Counted from the first letter of the stretch, positions 1 through 9,054 are shown. The stretch is DNA of 64,000 nucleotides from Massilia sp. Mn16-1_5 (GCF_004798585.1 NZ_PPXQ01000020.1:1-64000); one strand, 5' to 3'. Program-made: numbers and translations. The notes: generated by a model not told the origin, from the letters alone.

Positions 1-981
1 GACGCCCTGCTGCTGCACCGGCACGCCCTGCGCCGGCAGCGGCGCGGCCGGCAGCGGCGGCGCCGGAACCGGCTCCATCTTCGGCAGGTTGCGGCGCGCG
101 CCGGCATGCGCGGGCGGTGCCGGAAGATCGGCCGGACGCGGTTCGCGTGCAGCCTGCGACATCACGATCAGCAGCTGGCGATTACGGTCGACGCCGCCCA
201 GCGGCTGGCAGACCACACGGCCGAAGGCGCCGGCGGCGACCTTCTCGACCTGCACCACCTTGGCGACCGCGAGGCCGGCCGGGTACATGCCGTCCAGGCC
301 CGAGGTGACGATCACGTCGCCGACCTGGATGTCGGCATCGGGCGCCACGAAGCGCAGGTCGAGCAGGCCCGAGCGTCCGCGGCCATAGGCGATGCTGCGC
401 AGGCCCGAGCGCAGCACCTGCACGGGAATGGCCTGCTCGCGGTCGGTCAGCAGGGTGACTTCGGAAGTAAAGGGGAAGACGCGGGTGACCTGGCCGATGA
501 CGCCGGCGTTGTCGATCACCGGCAGGCCGAGCTGCACGCCATTGCGCGAGCCGCGGTCGAGGACGATGCGGCGGGTCGAGGGATCGCGTGCGTCGTACAG
601 GATCTCGCCCATGATCGACTGCACCGGCAGGTGCTCGCGCGCCTCCAGCAGGCGCCGCAGGTGGGCGTTCTCCGCCGTCTGGAGCTGGGCCTCCTGCATC
701 GCCTGGGCCTGCGCGACCTGCTGGTTCTTCAGCTCGCGCACTTCATTCTGCAAGCTCGAGAGCGAGGAAAAATAGCCGCCCATGCTGGAGACGGCGTCGC
801 GCGGCATCAGCGCGGCCATCTGCAGCGGATAGAGCACGGTGGCGGCGACCTGGCGCACGGTGGTGAGCACGTGCATGCGCGCATCGACCACCAGCAGCAC
901 CAGCGACACCAGCGCGAATACCGTCACCTTGACCCGTGCGGGGGCGCCCTGTTTGAAAAGCGGCGGAGGACTGTAATCCAT
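1..981 (-). CDS. mreC: Rod shape-determining protein MreC (3' end off the window)
   Basis: MreC is an inner-membrane, periplasm-facing scaffold that links MreB filaments to the elongation peptidoglycan synthases. The 327 residues seen contain a short cytoplasmic start, one transmembrane segment (about residues 15-33), a coiled coil (about 65-110, with ELKNQQVAQ and TAENAHLRRLL) and the beta-rich MreC core with GQVTRVFPFTSEVTLLTD. A proline/alanine-rich tail follows and runs off the left edge, so the stop is not visible. The start is the ATG at 981, giving MDYSPPPLFKQG. It lies downstream of mreB on the same strand, the usual mreB-mreC order. Family assignment is firm. Confidence 0.95.
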   Translation of the reverse strand, partial: MDYSPPPLFKQGAPARVKVTVFALVSLVLLVVDARMHVLTTVRQVAATVLYPLQMAALMPRDAVSSMGGYFSSLSSLQNEVRELKNQQVAQAQAMQEAQLQTAENAHLRRLLEAREHLPVQSIMGEILYDARDPSTRRIVLDRGSRNGVQLGLPVIDNAGVIGQVTRVFPFTSEVTLLTDREQAIPVQVLRSGLRSIAYGRGRSGLLDLRFVAPDADIQVGDVIVTSGLDGMYPAGLAVAKVVQVEKVAAGAFGRVVCQPLGGVDRNRQLLIVMSQAAREPRPADLPAPPAHAGARRNLPKMEPVPAPPLPAAPLPAQGVPVQQQGV

Positions 982-1022
982 GAATTTCAATAATGGCGGA
1001 GCATCCGCCCAGAATCAGCGCA

Positions 1023-1055
1023 GGCAGGCGGCCGGTATTGCACCGGCGGCCTGCC
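1023..1055. other. Hairpin in the mreB-mreC gap
   Basis: A 14-bp GC-rich stem (13 of 14 pairs, 5-nt loop) lies between the mreB stop and the mreC start. It has no T tract on the minus strand, so it is not a classic terminator. It could partly attenuate or stabilise the mRNA to set MreC below MreB; that role is inference. Confidence 0.5.
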
Positions 1056-1087
1056 CAGGGTCTTGCACGATCGAGCCGAAGGCTTCT

Positions 1088-2131
1088 TTATTCGTACGAG
1101 AAGATCGAACCCAGCTTGTCATTGTGTTCCAGCGCCATGCCGGAACCGCGCACCACGCAGGTCAGCGGATCTTCGGCCACCAGCACCGGCAGGCCGGTCT
1201 CTTCCATCAGCAGGCGGTCCAGGTCGCGCAGCAGCGCGCCGCCGCCGGTCAGCATCATGCCCTTCTCGGCGATGTCGGCGCCCAGTTCCGGCGGGGTCTG
1301 CTCGAGGGCGTTCTTGACGGCCGAGACGATGTTGTTCAGCGGGTCGGTCAGCGCTTCCAGGATCTCGTTCGACGAGATGGTGAACGCGCGCGGGATGCCT
1401 TCGGACAGGTTGCGGCCCTTGACTTCCATTTCCTTGACTTCCGAACCCGGGAAGGCCGAACCGATGGCCTTCTTGATCGCTTCGGCGGTCTGTTCGCCGA
1501 TCAGCATGCCGTAGTTGCGGCGGATGTAGTTGACGATGGCTTCGTCGAACTTGTCGCCGCCCACGCGCACCGAGCCTTTATAGACCATGCCGCCCAGCGA
1601 GATGATGCCCACTTCGGTGGTGCCGCCGCCGATGTCGACCACCATCGAGCCGGTCGCATCCGATACCGGCAGGCCGGCGCCGATCGCGGCCGCCATCGGC
1701 TCTTCGATCAGGTAGACCTGCGAGGCGCCGGCGCCCAGCGCCGATTCGCGGATCGCGCGGCGCTCGACCTGGGTCGAACCGCAAGGCACGCAGATGATGA
1801 TGCGCGGCGACGGACGGAAGAACTTCGAATCGTGCACCATGCGGATGAACTGCTTGAGCATCTCTTCGGTGACGGTGAAGTCGGCGATGACGCCATCCTT
1901 CATCGGACGGATCGCTTCGATATTGCCCGGCACCTTGCCCAGCATCTGCTTGGCTTTCTTGCCGACCGCCTGGATCGTCTTCTTGCCGTTCGGGCCGCCC
2001 TGCTGGCGGATCGCGACGACCGATGGTTCGTCCAGCACGATGCCCTGGCCGCGCACATAGATCAGCGTATTGGCGGTACCCAGGTCGATTGCCAGGTCGT
2101 TCGAGAAGTAACTGCGTAAAGAACCAAACAT
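1088..2131 (-). CDS. mreB: Rod shape-determining protein MreB
   Basis: MreB is the bacterial actin that directs lateral wall synthesis at the inner membrane. The protein has 347 residues, normal for the family, and starts MFGSLRSYFSNDLAIDLG. Visible actin-fold motifs are phosphate-1 (DLGTANTLIYV), phosphate-2 (DIGGGTTEVGIISLGG, mid-protein) and the adenosine loop (LTGGGALLRDLD, near the C-terminus). An upstream GTG in frame would add 19 residues (start at 2188), but MFGSL is the conserved family start. The mreC start follows after about 105 nt on the same strand. Divergent from gatC. Confidence 0.97.
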   Translation of the reverse strand: MFGSLRSYFSNDLAIDLGTANTLIYVRGQGIVLDEPSVVAIRQQGGPNGKKTIQAVGKKAKQMLGKVPGNIEAIRPMKDGVIADFTVTEEMLKQFIRMVHDSKFFRPSPRIIICVPCGSTQVERRAIRESALGAGASQVYLIEEPMAAAIGAGLPVSDATGSMVVDIGGGTTEVGIISLGGMVYKGSVRVGGDKFDEAIVNYIRRNYGMLIGEQTAEAIKKAIGSAFPGSEVKEMEVKGRNLSEGIPRAFTISSNEILEALTDPLNNIVSAVKNALEQTPPELGADIAEKGMMLTGGGALLRDLDRLLMEETGLPVLVAEDPLTCVVRGSGMALEHNDKLGSIFSYE

Positions 2132-2450
2132 GTGTGTCCTGATGCGCGAAACCGCGCGTAAAAATTTAATCGGGAATCCTCGCCGCACCTGCGCCTGCTT
2201 CGCGCCCCGCGGTCTTTTCCTATACGGGCCGCGCTCATTCGGCGCAGACCACGCATTAGCCCGCCATTCTACCTTATAATTTGCCGATTAAACGCTGAAA
2301 ACAGGGGGTTTTCCCCTCTAGTTCCTGAAGCGAGATCGACGGGATTAACAAGGTTTTATCGACCGTAGCAAGGCGTTCAACAGCGCAGCGCCCAATTCCG
2401 TTATCCGCCCAACCACATTTTGAACGCGGCCCGCGCCGCGCCTTTTTGCC
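2132..2450. promoter_or_regulatory. Divergent mreB / gatC intergenic region
   Basis: About 320 bp separates the divergent mreB and gatC starts. It contains an AT-rich patch near 2272-2292 (TTATAATTTGCCGATTAAAC) suitable for a -10 region. No operator or RNA motif is recognised. It presumably carries both promoters. Confidence 0.4.
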
Positions 2451-2750
2451 ATGTCCCTGACTCTTTCAGACGTAAAACGCATCGCCAACCTGGCGCAGCT
2501 CGAGATGGACGATGCCCATGCCGAGACCGCACTGGGCGAGTTGAACGGCATCTTCGCCCTGGCCGAACAGATGCAGGCGGTCGACACCAGCGGTGTTGCG
2601 CCGTTGTCGCATCCGCTGGCCGCCATCCTCGCGCTGCCGCTGCGCCTGCGCGAAGACGTGGTCACGGAGGAAAACCGCCGCGACGACTACCAGGCGCCTG
2701 CGCCAAAGGCCCAGGACGGTTTGTACCTGGTGCCGAAGGTGATCGAGTAA
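2451..2750 (+). CDS. gatC: Asp/Glu-tRNA amidotransferase subunit C
   Basis: GatC is the small subunit of GatCAB, the enzyme that converts misacylated Glu-tRNA(Gln) and Asp-tRNA(Asn) to the cognate forms. It stabilises GatA and bridges it to GatB. The 99-residue length and the start MSLTLSDVKRIANLAQLEM fit the family, as do ALGELNGIFALAEQMQAVD and the LREDVV segment. It is the first gene of gatC-gatA-gatB, with 28 nt to gatA. No strong ribosome-binding site is visible before the ATG. Confidence 0.96.
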   Translation: MSLTLSDVKRIANLAQLEMDDAHAETALGELNGIFALAEQMQAVDTSGVAPLSHPLAAILALPLRLREDVVTEENRRDDYQAPAPKAQDGLYLVPKVIE

Positions 2751-2778
2751 CCCTGCCCTCACGAACAGAGTACGCACC

Positions 2779-4254
2779 ATGCATAACAAGACCATCAAAG
2801 AACTGTCCGCGCTGCTGCAGGCGAAACAGGTGTCGAGCACCGAGCTCACGCGCCACTTCCTCGACCGCATCGCCGCCAGCGGCCACAACGCCTTCCTGCA
2901 CGTCGACCCGGCCCTGTCGCTGGCCCAGGCAGCCGCGGCCGACGCGCGCATTGCCGAGGGCAGCGCCGGCCCCCTGACCGGCGTGCCGATCGCCCATAAG
3001 GATATCTTCGTCACGCGCGACTGGCGCACGACTGCCGGTTCGAAGATGCTGGCCAACTACGTCAGCCCCTTCGACGCGACCGTCGTCGAGCGCTTCAACG
3101 CGGCCGGCATGGTCACGCTCGGCAAGGTGAACTGCGACGAATTCGCGATGGGCTCGGCCAACGAGAACTCGGCTTTCGGTCCGGTGCAGAACCCGTGGGA
3201 CGCCCTGGCCGTGCCGGGCGGCTCCTCGGGCGGCTCGGCCGCCGCGATCGCCGCGCGCCTGGCGCCGGCCGCGACCGCCACCGACACCGGCGGCTCGATC
3301 CGCCAGCCGGCCGCCTTCTGCGGCGTCACCGGCATCAAGCCGACCTACGGCCGCGTCTCGCGCTTCGGCATGATCGCCTTCGCCTCCTCGCTCGACCAGG
3401 GCGGCCCGATGGCGCAGACGGCCGAAGACTGCGCCCTGCTGCTCAATGAAATGGTCGGCCACGACGGCCGCGACTCGACCAGCCTGACGCCTGAACAAGG
3501 CAACCTGCACGAAGATTTTACCCGCGACCTCGACAAGCCATTGAACGGCCTGCGCATCGGCGTGCCGAGCGAGTACTTCGGCGAAGGCCTGGCCGCCGAC
3601 GTCGAAGCCGCCGTGCGCGCCGCGCTGGACCAGTTCGTGAAACTGGGCGCAACGCTCGTCGACATCTCGCTGCCGAAAACCGCGCTGTCGATCCCGACCT
3701 ACTACATCATCGCCCCGGCCGAGGCCTCCTCGAACCTGTCGCGCTTCGACGGCGTGCGCTACGGCCACCGCGCCAGCGAGTACAAGGACCTGGCCGACAT
3801 GTACAAGAAGACCCGCGCCGAAGGTTTCGGCCGCGAAGTCCAGCGCCGCATCATGGTCGGCACCTATGTGCTCTGCCATGGCTACTACGACGCCTACTAC
3901 GTGCAGGCGCAGAAGATCCGCCGCCTGATCGCCGACGACTTCCAGGCCGCGTTCACCGACAAGTGCGACGTCATCATGGGCCCGGTCGCGCCGAGCGTCG
4001 CCTGGGACGCGGGTTCGAAGACGAACGACCCGGTCGCCAACTACCTGGCCGACATCTTCACGCTGTCGACCAGCCTGGCCGGCCTGCCCGGCATGTCGAT
4101 TCCTTGCGGCTTCGGCGCAGGCGAGAAGAACGGCAAGCGCCCGGTCGGCCTGCAAATCATCGGCAACTACTTCAGCGAAGCGAAGCTGCTGAACGTCGCG
4201 CACCAGTACCAGCTGGCGACCGACTGGCACCAACGCGCGCCTGAAGGCGTCTAA
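2779..4254 (+). CDS. gatA: Asp/Glu-tRNA amidotransferase subunit A
   Basis: GatA is the glutaminase subunit, an amidase-signature enzyme that releases ammonia from glutamine for GatB. The 491-residue protein shows the Ser-cisSer-Lys triad in context: catalytic lysine in IAHKDIF (K74), the glycine/serine-rich PGGSSGGSAAAIAARLAP near residue 150, and TDTGGSIRQPAAF about 20 residues later. The C-terminal part GLPGMSIPCGFG and PVGLQIIGNYFSEAKLL is typical of GatA. It lies between gatC and gatB in one operon. Confidence 0.97.
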   Translation: MHNKTIKELSALLQAKQVSSTELTRHFLDRIAASGHNAFLHVDPALSLAQAAAADARIAEGSAGPLTGVPIAHKDIFVTRDWRTTAGSKMLANYVSPFDATVVERFNAAGMVTLGKVNCDEFAMGSANENSAFGPVQNPWDALAVPGGSSGGSAAAIAARLAPAATATDTGGSIRQPAAFCGVTGIKPTYGRVSRFGMIAFASSLDQGGPMAQTAEDCALLLNEMVGHDGRDSTSLTPEQGNLHEDFTRDLDKPLNGLRIGVPSEYFGEGLAADVEAAVRAALDQFVKLGATLVDISLPKTALSIPTYYIIAPAEASSNLSRFDGVRYGHRASEYKDLADMYKKTRAEGFGREVQRRIMVGTYVLCHGYYDAYYVQAQKIRRLIADDFQAAFTDKCDVIMGPVAPSVAWDAGSKTNDPVANYLADIFTLSTSLAGLPGMSIPCGFGAGEKNGKRPVGLQIIGNYFSEAKLLNVAHQYQLATDWHQRAPEGV

Positions 4255-4327
4255 AACGTAAGGTGGGCGGGTCTCCCGCCCACGCGTTCAACCAGCGCCA
4301 GCACAGAGAATACAAAGAGAGAACACC

Positions 4328-5788
4328 ATGCAATGGGAAGTCGTCATCGGTCTTGAGAACCACGTCCAGCTCACGACCAATTCGAAAATCTTCAGCGGCA
4401 GCTCGATCCAGTTCGGCGCCGAGCCGAACACGCAGGCCAGCCCCGTGGACCTGGCCCTGCCGGGCGTGCTGCCCGTAATGAACAAGGGCGCCGTCGAGCG
4501 CGCGATCCGCTTCGGCCTGGCAGTGGGCGCGAAGATCGCGCCGCAGTCGGTCTTCGCCCGTAAAAACTACTTCTATCCGGACCTGCCGAAGGGCTACCAG
4601 ATCAGCCAGTTCGAAGACCCCGTGGTCCAGGGCGGTACGATCACCTTCGGCTACGAGAAGGATGGCAAGCTGGAGACGAAGACCGTCAACCTGACCCGGG
4701 CACACCTGGAGGAGGATGCCGGCAAGTCGCTGCACGAGGACTATGCCGGCATGACCGGCATCGACCTGAACCGCGCCGGCACGCCGCTGCTCGAGATCGT
4801 CTCGGAGCCGGAAATGCGCAGCGCCGCCGAAGCGGTGGCCTACGCGAAAGCCCTGCACTCGCTGGTGATGTGGCTCGGCGTCTGCGACGGCAACATGCAG
4901 GAAGGCTCCTTCCGCTGCGACGTCAACGTCTCGGTACGTCCGCTGGGCCAGCAGGAATTCGGCACCCGCTGCGAGATCAAGAACCTGAACTCCTTCCGCT
5001 TCATGGAAGAGGCGATCCACTACGAAGTGCGGCGCCAGATCGAGCTGATCGAAGACGGCGGCAAGGTCCAGCAGGCCACCCGCCTGTGGGACCCGGACCG
5101 GAAGGAAACCCGCGCCATGCGCTCGAAAGAGGACGCGCAGGACTACCGCTACTTCCCCGACCCGGACCTGCCGCCTTTGATGATCTCGGAAGAGTGGATC
5201 GAGCGTATCAAGGCCGACATGCCGGAACTGCCGGAAGCCATGCGCCAGCGCTTCACCGGCGACTACGGCCTGCCGGAATACGACAGCCTGATCCTCACCT
5301 CCTCGCAGGCGATGGCGAACTACTACGAAGCCGTCGTCGCGAAAGCCGGCAAGGAAAACGCCAAGGCGATCGCCAACTGGATGATGGGCGACGTCTCCTC
5401 GACCCTGAACCGCGAAGGCGTCGAGATCACCGAATCGCCGGTCGAAGCATCGCAACTGGCGCTGCTCATCAAGCGCATCGCCGACGGCACGATCTCGAAC
5501 AAGGCCGGCAAGGAAGTCTTCGCGGCCATGTGGGAAGCGAAATCGACGGACGAGAACCTGGCCGACATCGTGATCGAACAGAAGGGCCTGAAGCAGATCT
5601 CGGACACGGGCGCACTGGAAGCGATCGTCGACGAGGTGCTGGCCGCGAATGCGAAATCGGTCGAGCAGTACCGCGCCGGCAAGGAAGCGGCGATCAACGC
5701 GCTGATCGGCCAGACCATGAAGGCCTCGAAGGGCAAGGCGAATCCGGCGCAGGTGACGGAGCTGCTCAAGAAGAAGCTGGCGGGTTGA
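4328..5788 (+). CDS. gatB: Asp/Glu-tRNA amidotransferase subunit B
   Basis: GatB is the kinase/transamidase subunit that phosphorylates the misacylated aminoacyl-tRNA and accepts ammonia from GatA. The 486 residues begin MQWEVVIGLENHVQL, and contain FCR-type core sequences such as EIKNLNSFRFMEEAI and YRYFPDPDLPPL. A C-terminal YqeY-like helical domain for tRNA binding ends with GKANPAQVTELLKKKL. A terminator follows 22 nt after the stop, closing the operon. Confidence 0.97.
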   Translation: MQWEVVIGLENHVQLTTNSKIFSGSSIQFGAEPNTQASPVDLALPGVLPVMNKGAVERAIRFGLAVGAKIAPQSVFARKNYFYPDLPKGYQISQFEDPVVQGGTITFGYEKDGKLETKTVNLTRAHLEEDAGKSLHEDYAGMTGIDLNRAGTPLLEIVSEPEMRSAAEAVAYAKALHSLVMWLGVCDGNMQEGSFRCDVNVSVRPLGQQEFGTRCEIKNLNSFRFMEEAIHYEVRRQIELIEDGGKVQQATRLWDPDRKETRAMRSKEDAQDYRYFPDPDLPPLMISEEWIERIKADMPELPEAMRQRFTGDYGLPEYDSLILTSSQAMANYYEAVVAKAGKENAKAIANWMMGDVSSTLNREGVEITESPVEASQLALLIKRIADGTISNKAGKEVFAAMWEAKSTDENLADIVIEQKGLKQISDTGALEAIVDEVLAANAKSVEQYRAGKEAAINALIGQTMKASKGKANPAQVTELLKKKLAG

Positions 5789-5810
5789 GACAGCCTGTAT
5801 CGACAAAAAG

Positions 5811-5833
5811 CCGGAGCATGCTCCGGTTTTTTT
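5811..5833 (+). terminator. Rho-independent terminator after gatB
   Basis: An 8-bp self-complementary stem (CCGGAGCATGCTCCGG) is followed by seven T residues, just after the gatB stop. It fits an intrinsic terminator for the gatCAB transcript. Confidence 0.9.
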
Positions 5834-5854
5834 ATGCCCGCACAAGCCACGATG

Positions 5855-5969
5855 TTTCGGACTTTCAGAAATATCAGTACTCGATGCGTTGTAAAACAAA
5901 AAATTTCGGAATTTCAGAAAATGCTTCAAAAGTGCAGCTATACTGGACATTATTTCTGAATTTCCGAAA
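5855..5969. promoter_or_regulatory. Three spaced operators upstream of the hipBA-like pair
   Basis: Three 17-nt near-palindromes occur at 5855-5871, 5904-5920 and 5953-5969. The first two are direct copies (TTTCGGAATTTCAGAAA at the second site, one base different at the first). The third is the same motif inverted (TTTCTGAATTTCCGAAA). Start-to-start spacing is exactly 49 bp both times. The last site ends 3 nt before the antitoxin ATG, and a -10-like TATACT sits at 5939-5944 between sites two and three. This is the layout expected for cooperative autorepression by a HipB-type dimer. Confidence 0.8.
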
Positions 5970-5971
5970 CA

Positions 5972-6265
5972 ATGACCATGAACGCCCTACCTGCCCTTCT
6001 TGTTTCCCCCGATGAGCTGGGTCCTTTGGTGCGACAGCGACGCCGAGCTCAGCAGTTGCGTATCGATGACGCAGCAGGACTGCTCGGCGTATCGGTCGAT
6101 CTGATGTCGCGGCTCGAAAACGGCCAGGGCAGCGTACGCCTGGACAAGGCACTGGCAGTGCTCGATGGCCTTGGCCTGGCATTGCTCGTCGTACCCAAGG
6201 AGCATCCCTGGGCGCACTCCGCCCGGCCGGCAATCCTGCCGGGTAAGGCAGGAGAGAGCTCGTGA
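5972..6265 (+). CDS. HipB-like antitoxin, XRE-family repressor
   Basis: This is a small DNA-binding protein of 97 residues with an XRE helix-turn-helix (about residues 17-70: LVRQRRRAQQLRIDDAAGLL, then VSVDLMSRLENGQGSVRLDKAL). This is the HipB arrangement. It would bind and neutralise the downstream HipA-like kinase and repress the operon through the three operators just upstream. Its stop overlaps the next gene's start (GTGA), which indicates translational coupling. Alternative starts within the first few codons (MTMNALP) cannot be separated. Confidence 0.88.
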   Translation: MTMNALPALLVSPDELGPLVRQRRRAQQLRIDDAAGLLGVSVDLMSRLENGQGSVRLDKALAVLDGLGLALLVVPKEHPWAHSARPAILPGKAGESS

Positions 6266-7617
6266 GATTCGAGCTCGAGGTCTACGCCGGCGAGTCCCTG
6301 ATGGCGCACATCGGGCACGACCCGCTGCCGGATGCGTGGGCCTTGACCTATACCCCTGCATGGCTCGGCAATCCGGGGGCTTTTCCCTTGTCGCCGTCCT
6401 TGCCGCTTGCCGCGGCGGGGCATGGATACGATTCGCGTTCGATCAAGCGCTTCATCGAACACCTGCTGCCGGAAGGGCATGCCCTGGATGTGGCCATCGC
6501 CACCAATGGCCTCGCCAGGTCGAATGTGTTCGGCCTGATTCGCGCACTTGGCCAGGAAACCGCCGGCGTACTACGCTTCCAGGACACGCAGGAAGGCATC
6601 GCTACGGCTTCGGCCGGACACGAGAAGCGCGAAATTCCGGTCACGGAACTGGACGCGCGCATCGCGGACCGCGACATGCCGTTCACGGTATGGGACGGCA
6701 AGGTACGTATGTCGGTCGCGGGCGTTCAGGACAAGCTATTGGTCTACCTCGACGCGCCGCTCGAACAGGGCGGACGCCTGTTCCTGGTCGAAGGCCCGCG
6801 CCTGGCATCGACCCATATCCTGAAACCCGACCTTGCCTCCCCCCGGCTGCCGCACCTGGCGGTCAACGAACACTTCTGCATGACGCTTGCGCGCCGCATC
6901 GGCTTGCCCGCGGCCGAGGTCCAGTTGCTGCGTACGCCTCGCCCGGTGCTGGTCGTGCGCCGTTTCGACCGTATCGTGCAGGAGCAAAATGGAGAAGCAC
7001 GCGTCCAGCGCCGCCACATGGTCGATGCCTGCCAGGCCTGCGACCTGCCCGTCAGCTTCAAGTACGAGCGCAATCTCGGGAAGGAAGCCGCCGTGCGCGA
7101 TATTCGCGAAGGCATGAGTTTCGAGCGCCTGTTCGGCCTTGGCGGGCTGACGGCCAACAAGGCACTGGCCAGGCTGGCGATGCTGCGCTGGGCGCTGTTC
7201 CAGTTCCTGATCGGGAACAGCGATGCACACGGCAAGAACTTCTCGTTCTTTGTCGGCCCGGGGGGCTACCTCGAACCGGCGCCCTGGTATGACCTGGTCA
7301 GCCTGGTCCAGTATGCGCACATCGATACCGACCTCGCAATGGCATACGGCGATGCGTTCACATTGGACGAGGTCACGCCGTTTGCCCTCGCAGACTTCGC
7401 CGCACGTTGCGGCATCGACCGCAAGCTGATGCGGCGCGAGGCAGAGCGCCTGGCCAATGCGGCCAGTACCGCCGCTGTCGAATTGGCGCGCTCGAACGCA
7501 TATCAGGACGAGGAACCTGCGTTCGTCGCGCAGATCGCGGCGTTCATCAACCAGCAGGCCCAGCGCCTGGTATTCCTGGCCCGCGAAGCGGCGACGATCC
7601 CCGCCGCGCTTCTCTGA
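6262..7617 (+). CDS. HipA-family serine/threonine kinase toxin
   Basis: HipA toxins phosphorylate a translation factor (glutamyl-tRNA synthetase in E. coli) and cause growth arrest. The 451 residues carry the N-terminal HipA domain, the loop SVAGVQDKL (151-159, matching the E. coli loop with the autophosphorylated serine), the ATP lysine in HILKPD (185-190), and the catalytic NSDAHGKN (319-326). PWYDLVSLVQY, containing the metal-binding aspartate, follows. The start is a GTG overlapping the antitoxin stop, with AGGAGAG upstream. All key residues are present, so the kinase should be active. The substrate cannot be inferred. Confidence 0.9.
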   Translation: MRFELEVYAGESLMAHIGHDPLPDAWALTYTPAWLGNPGAFPLSPSLPLAAAGHGYDSRSIKRFIEHLLPEGHALDVAIATNGLARSNVFGLIRALGQETAGVLRFQDTQEGIATASAGHEKREIPVTELDARIADRDMPFTVWDGKVRMSVAGVQDKLLVYLDAPLEQGGRLFLVEGPRLASTHILKPDLASPRLPHLAVNEHFCMTLARRIGLPAAEVQLLRTPRPVLVVRRFDRIVQEQNGEARVQRRHMVDACQACDLPVSFKYERNLGKEAAVRDIREGMSFERLFGLGGLTANKALARLAMLRWALFQFLIGNSDAHGKNFSFFVGPGGYLEPAPWYDLVSLVQYAHIDTDLAMAYGDAFTLDEVTPFALADFAARCGIDRKLMRREAERLANAASTAAVELARSNAYQDEEPAFVAQIAAFINQQAQRLVFLAREAATIPAALL

Positions 7618-7647
7618 TGTCCGGCCGCGCTCTTGCAGGGAGAGCGC

Positions 7648-8316
7648 TCACCGCGGCTTCCTCGCCTCGCTCATCATGCACACGTAATCGGCCAGCGGCA
7701 TCACGCCCAGTGCGCGCCGGTTCGCTTCGACCGCCTGCACGCTGGCCTCGTCCGGCAAGCCGAAATGCGGCGTGGCCCACTCCTCCGGGCTGAACTGGGT
7801 GCCGTAGCGCTGCGGCTTGCCTTGCGCTTTCAGCACGCGGTCGCTGAAGCGCGCAAAATCGCTCAGCGGCAGTTCGCCGTCGGCCGCGCGCAGCATCATC
7901 ACGGGCAGCAGGGCCGCCTGGAACTTCGGAGCGATATCGGCATGCTGGGCCAGCAGCCAGGCATGCTGCACGCCCTGCTCGCCGACCTGGCGCGCGCTCG
8001 GGAAATCCTGCGCGCGCACCAGCGCGTGCAGCCAGCGCAGGTTGTCGTCGTCGATGCGGTTGACGGCCCGTGCGGCGGCTTCATCGCTGCGGTCGGCAAG
8101 ATACGCGATGCGCGCCTTCTGGTCGCGCGCGACGCGCTCGGCCAGTTCGGCGCGCAGGGCGGGATGGGTGAAGCTGCGCGCGTCGTCGCGCGCAGCCAGC
8201 GCTTCGTCCGACTCCTGCGGATGGGCTGCCTGCCAGGCGTCGGCGCCCGGACAGGCGGCACCCGCCGCCGATGCCGCGCACAGCAGCGCCAGCCCCGCCG
8301 CAAGCAGGCGCCTCAT
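7648..8316 (-). CDS. Secreted protein of unknown function (DUF6624-like)
   Basis: A 222-residue protein with a clear Sec signal peptide (about residues 1-21, LLAAGLALLCAASAAGA then ACPG). The mature part includes NRIDDDNLRWLHALV, GVQHAWLLAQHADIAPKFQ and LPVMMLRAADGELPLSDFA, a pattern I associate with the uncharacterised DUF6624 family. That assignment is from memory of the motif. It starts 3 nt after the pyrE stop on the same strand and is probably co-transcribed, but no functional link to pyrimidine synthesis is evident. Confidence 0.75.
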   Translation of the reverse strand: MRRLLAAGLALLCAASAAGAACPGADAWQAAHPQESDEALAARDDARSFTHPALRAELAERVARDQKARIAYLADRSDEAAARAVNRIDDDNLRWLHALVRAQDFPSARQVGEQGVQHAWLLAQHADIAPKFQAALLPVMMLRAADGELPLSDFARFSDRVLKAQGKPQRYGTQFSPEEWATPHFGLPDEASVQAVEANRRALGVMPLADYVCMMSEARKPR

Positions 8317-8319
8317 CGC

Positions 8320-8982
8320 TCAGACGCCGTAACGCGTGCGATACGCCGCCACCGCCTCCTTGTGCTGCCCCAGTTCAGCGCCGGCGCCTTCGCCCGACAG
8401 GTAAGTAAACAGGTCGTCCAGGTTGGCGATCGAGATCACCGGAATGCCGAACTCCTGCGCCACCTGCTGCACCGCCGAGCCTTCCGACAAGGCGTCGTCC
8501 TTGCCCGAGCGTTCCATGCGGTCGAGCGCGATCAGCACGGCGGCAGGTTCCGCGCCGGCGGCGCGGATCATGGCGACCGATTCGCGTACCGAGGTGCCGG
8601 CCGAGATCACGTCGTCGACGATCACGACCTTGCCCTTGAGGCCTGCGCCGACGATGGTGCCGCCTTCGCCGTGGTCCTTGGCTTCCTTGCGGTTGTATGC
8701 ATACGAGGTATTGCGGCCCTTGGCGGCCAGGGCGACGGCGGTGGCGCTGGCCAGCGTGATGCCTTTATAGGCCGGGCCGAACAGCATGTCGAACTCGACG
8801 CCGGAATCGAGCAGGGTCTGGGCGTAGAACTGGGCCAGCCGGCCCAGCGTGGCGCCGTCGTGGAACAGGCCGGCGTTGAAGAAATAAGGCGAGAGCCGCC
8901 CGGCCTTGGTCGTGAATTGACCGAATTTCAAGACTCCGGTCTCGACCGAAAACGCAATAAACTCCTGGCGCAGATTGTTCAC
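8320..8982 (-). CDS. pyrE: Orotate phosphoribosyltransferase
   Basis: PyrE makes orotidine 5'-monophosphate from orotate and PRPP, in de novo pyrimidine synthesis in the cytoplasm. The 220 residues show the substrate loop FFNAGLFHDGATLGRLAQFY, the FGPAYKGI segment, and the PRPP-binding motif VVIVDDVISAGTSVRES. The length matches proteobacterial PyrE. The start MNNLRQEFIAFSVETGVLKFG is the family norm. Confidence 0.96.
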   Translation of the reverse strand: MNNLRQEFIAFSVETGVLKFGQFTTKAGRLSPYFFNAGLFHDGATLGRLAQFYAQTLLDSGVEFDMLFGPAYKGITLASATAVALAAKGRNTSYAYNRKEAKDHGEGGTIVGAGLKGKVVIVDDVISAGTSVRESVAMIRAAGAEPAAVLIALDRMERSGKDDALSEGSAVQQVAQEFGIPVISIANLDDLFTYLSGEGAGAELGQHKEAVAAYRTRYGV

Positions 8983-9054
8983 ACGGCTCTCCCTGTATTC
9001 GAAAGAGCGTATTTTAATCTGCGCCGGCCGTGAAAACGACGCTTACCGGCGTTT

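Noticed and set aside
2662..4233. A minus-strand 523-codon frame opposite gatA
   Set aside because: gatA is intact with all catalytic residues. The opposite frame has no recognisable domain.
4172..5950. A minus-strand 592-codon frame opposite gatB
   Set aside because: It overlaps gatB fully and shows no domain or signal.
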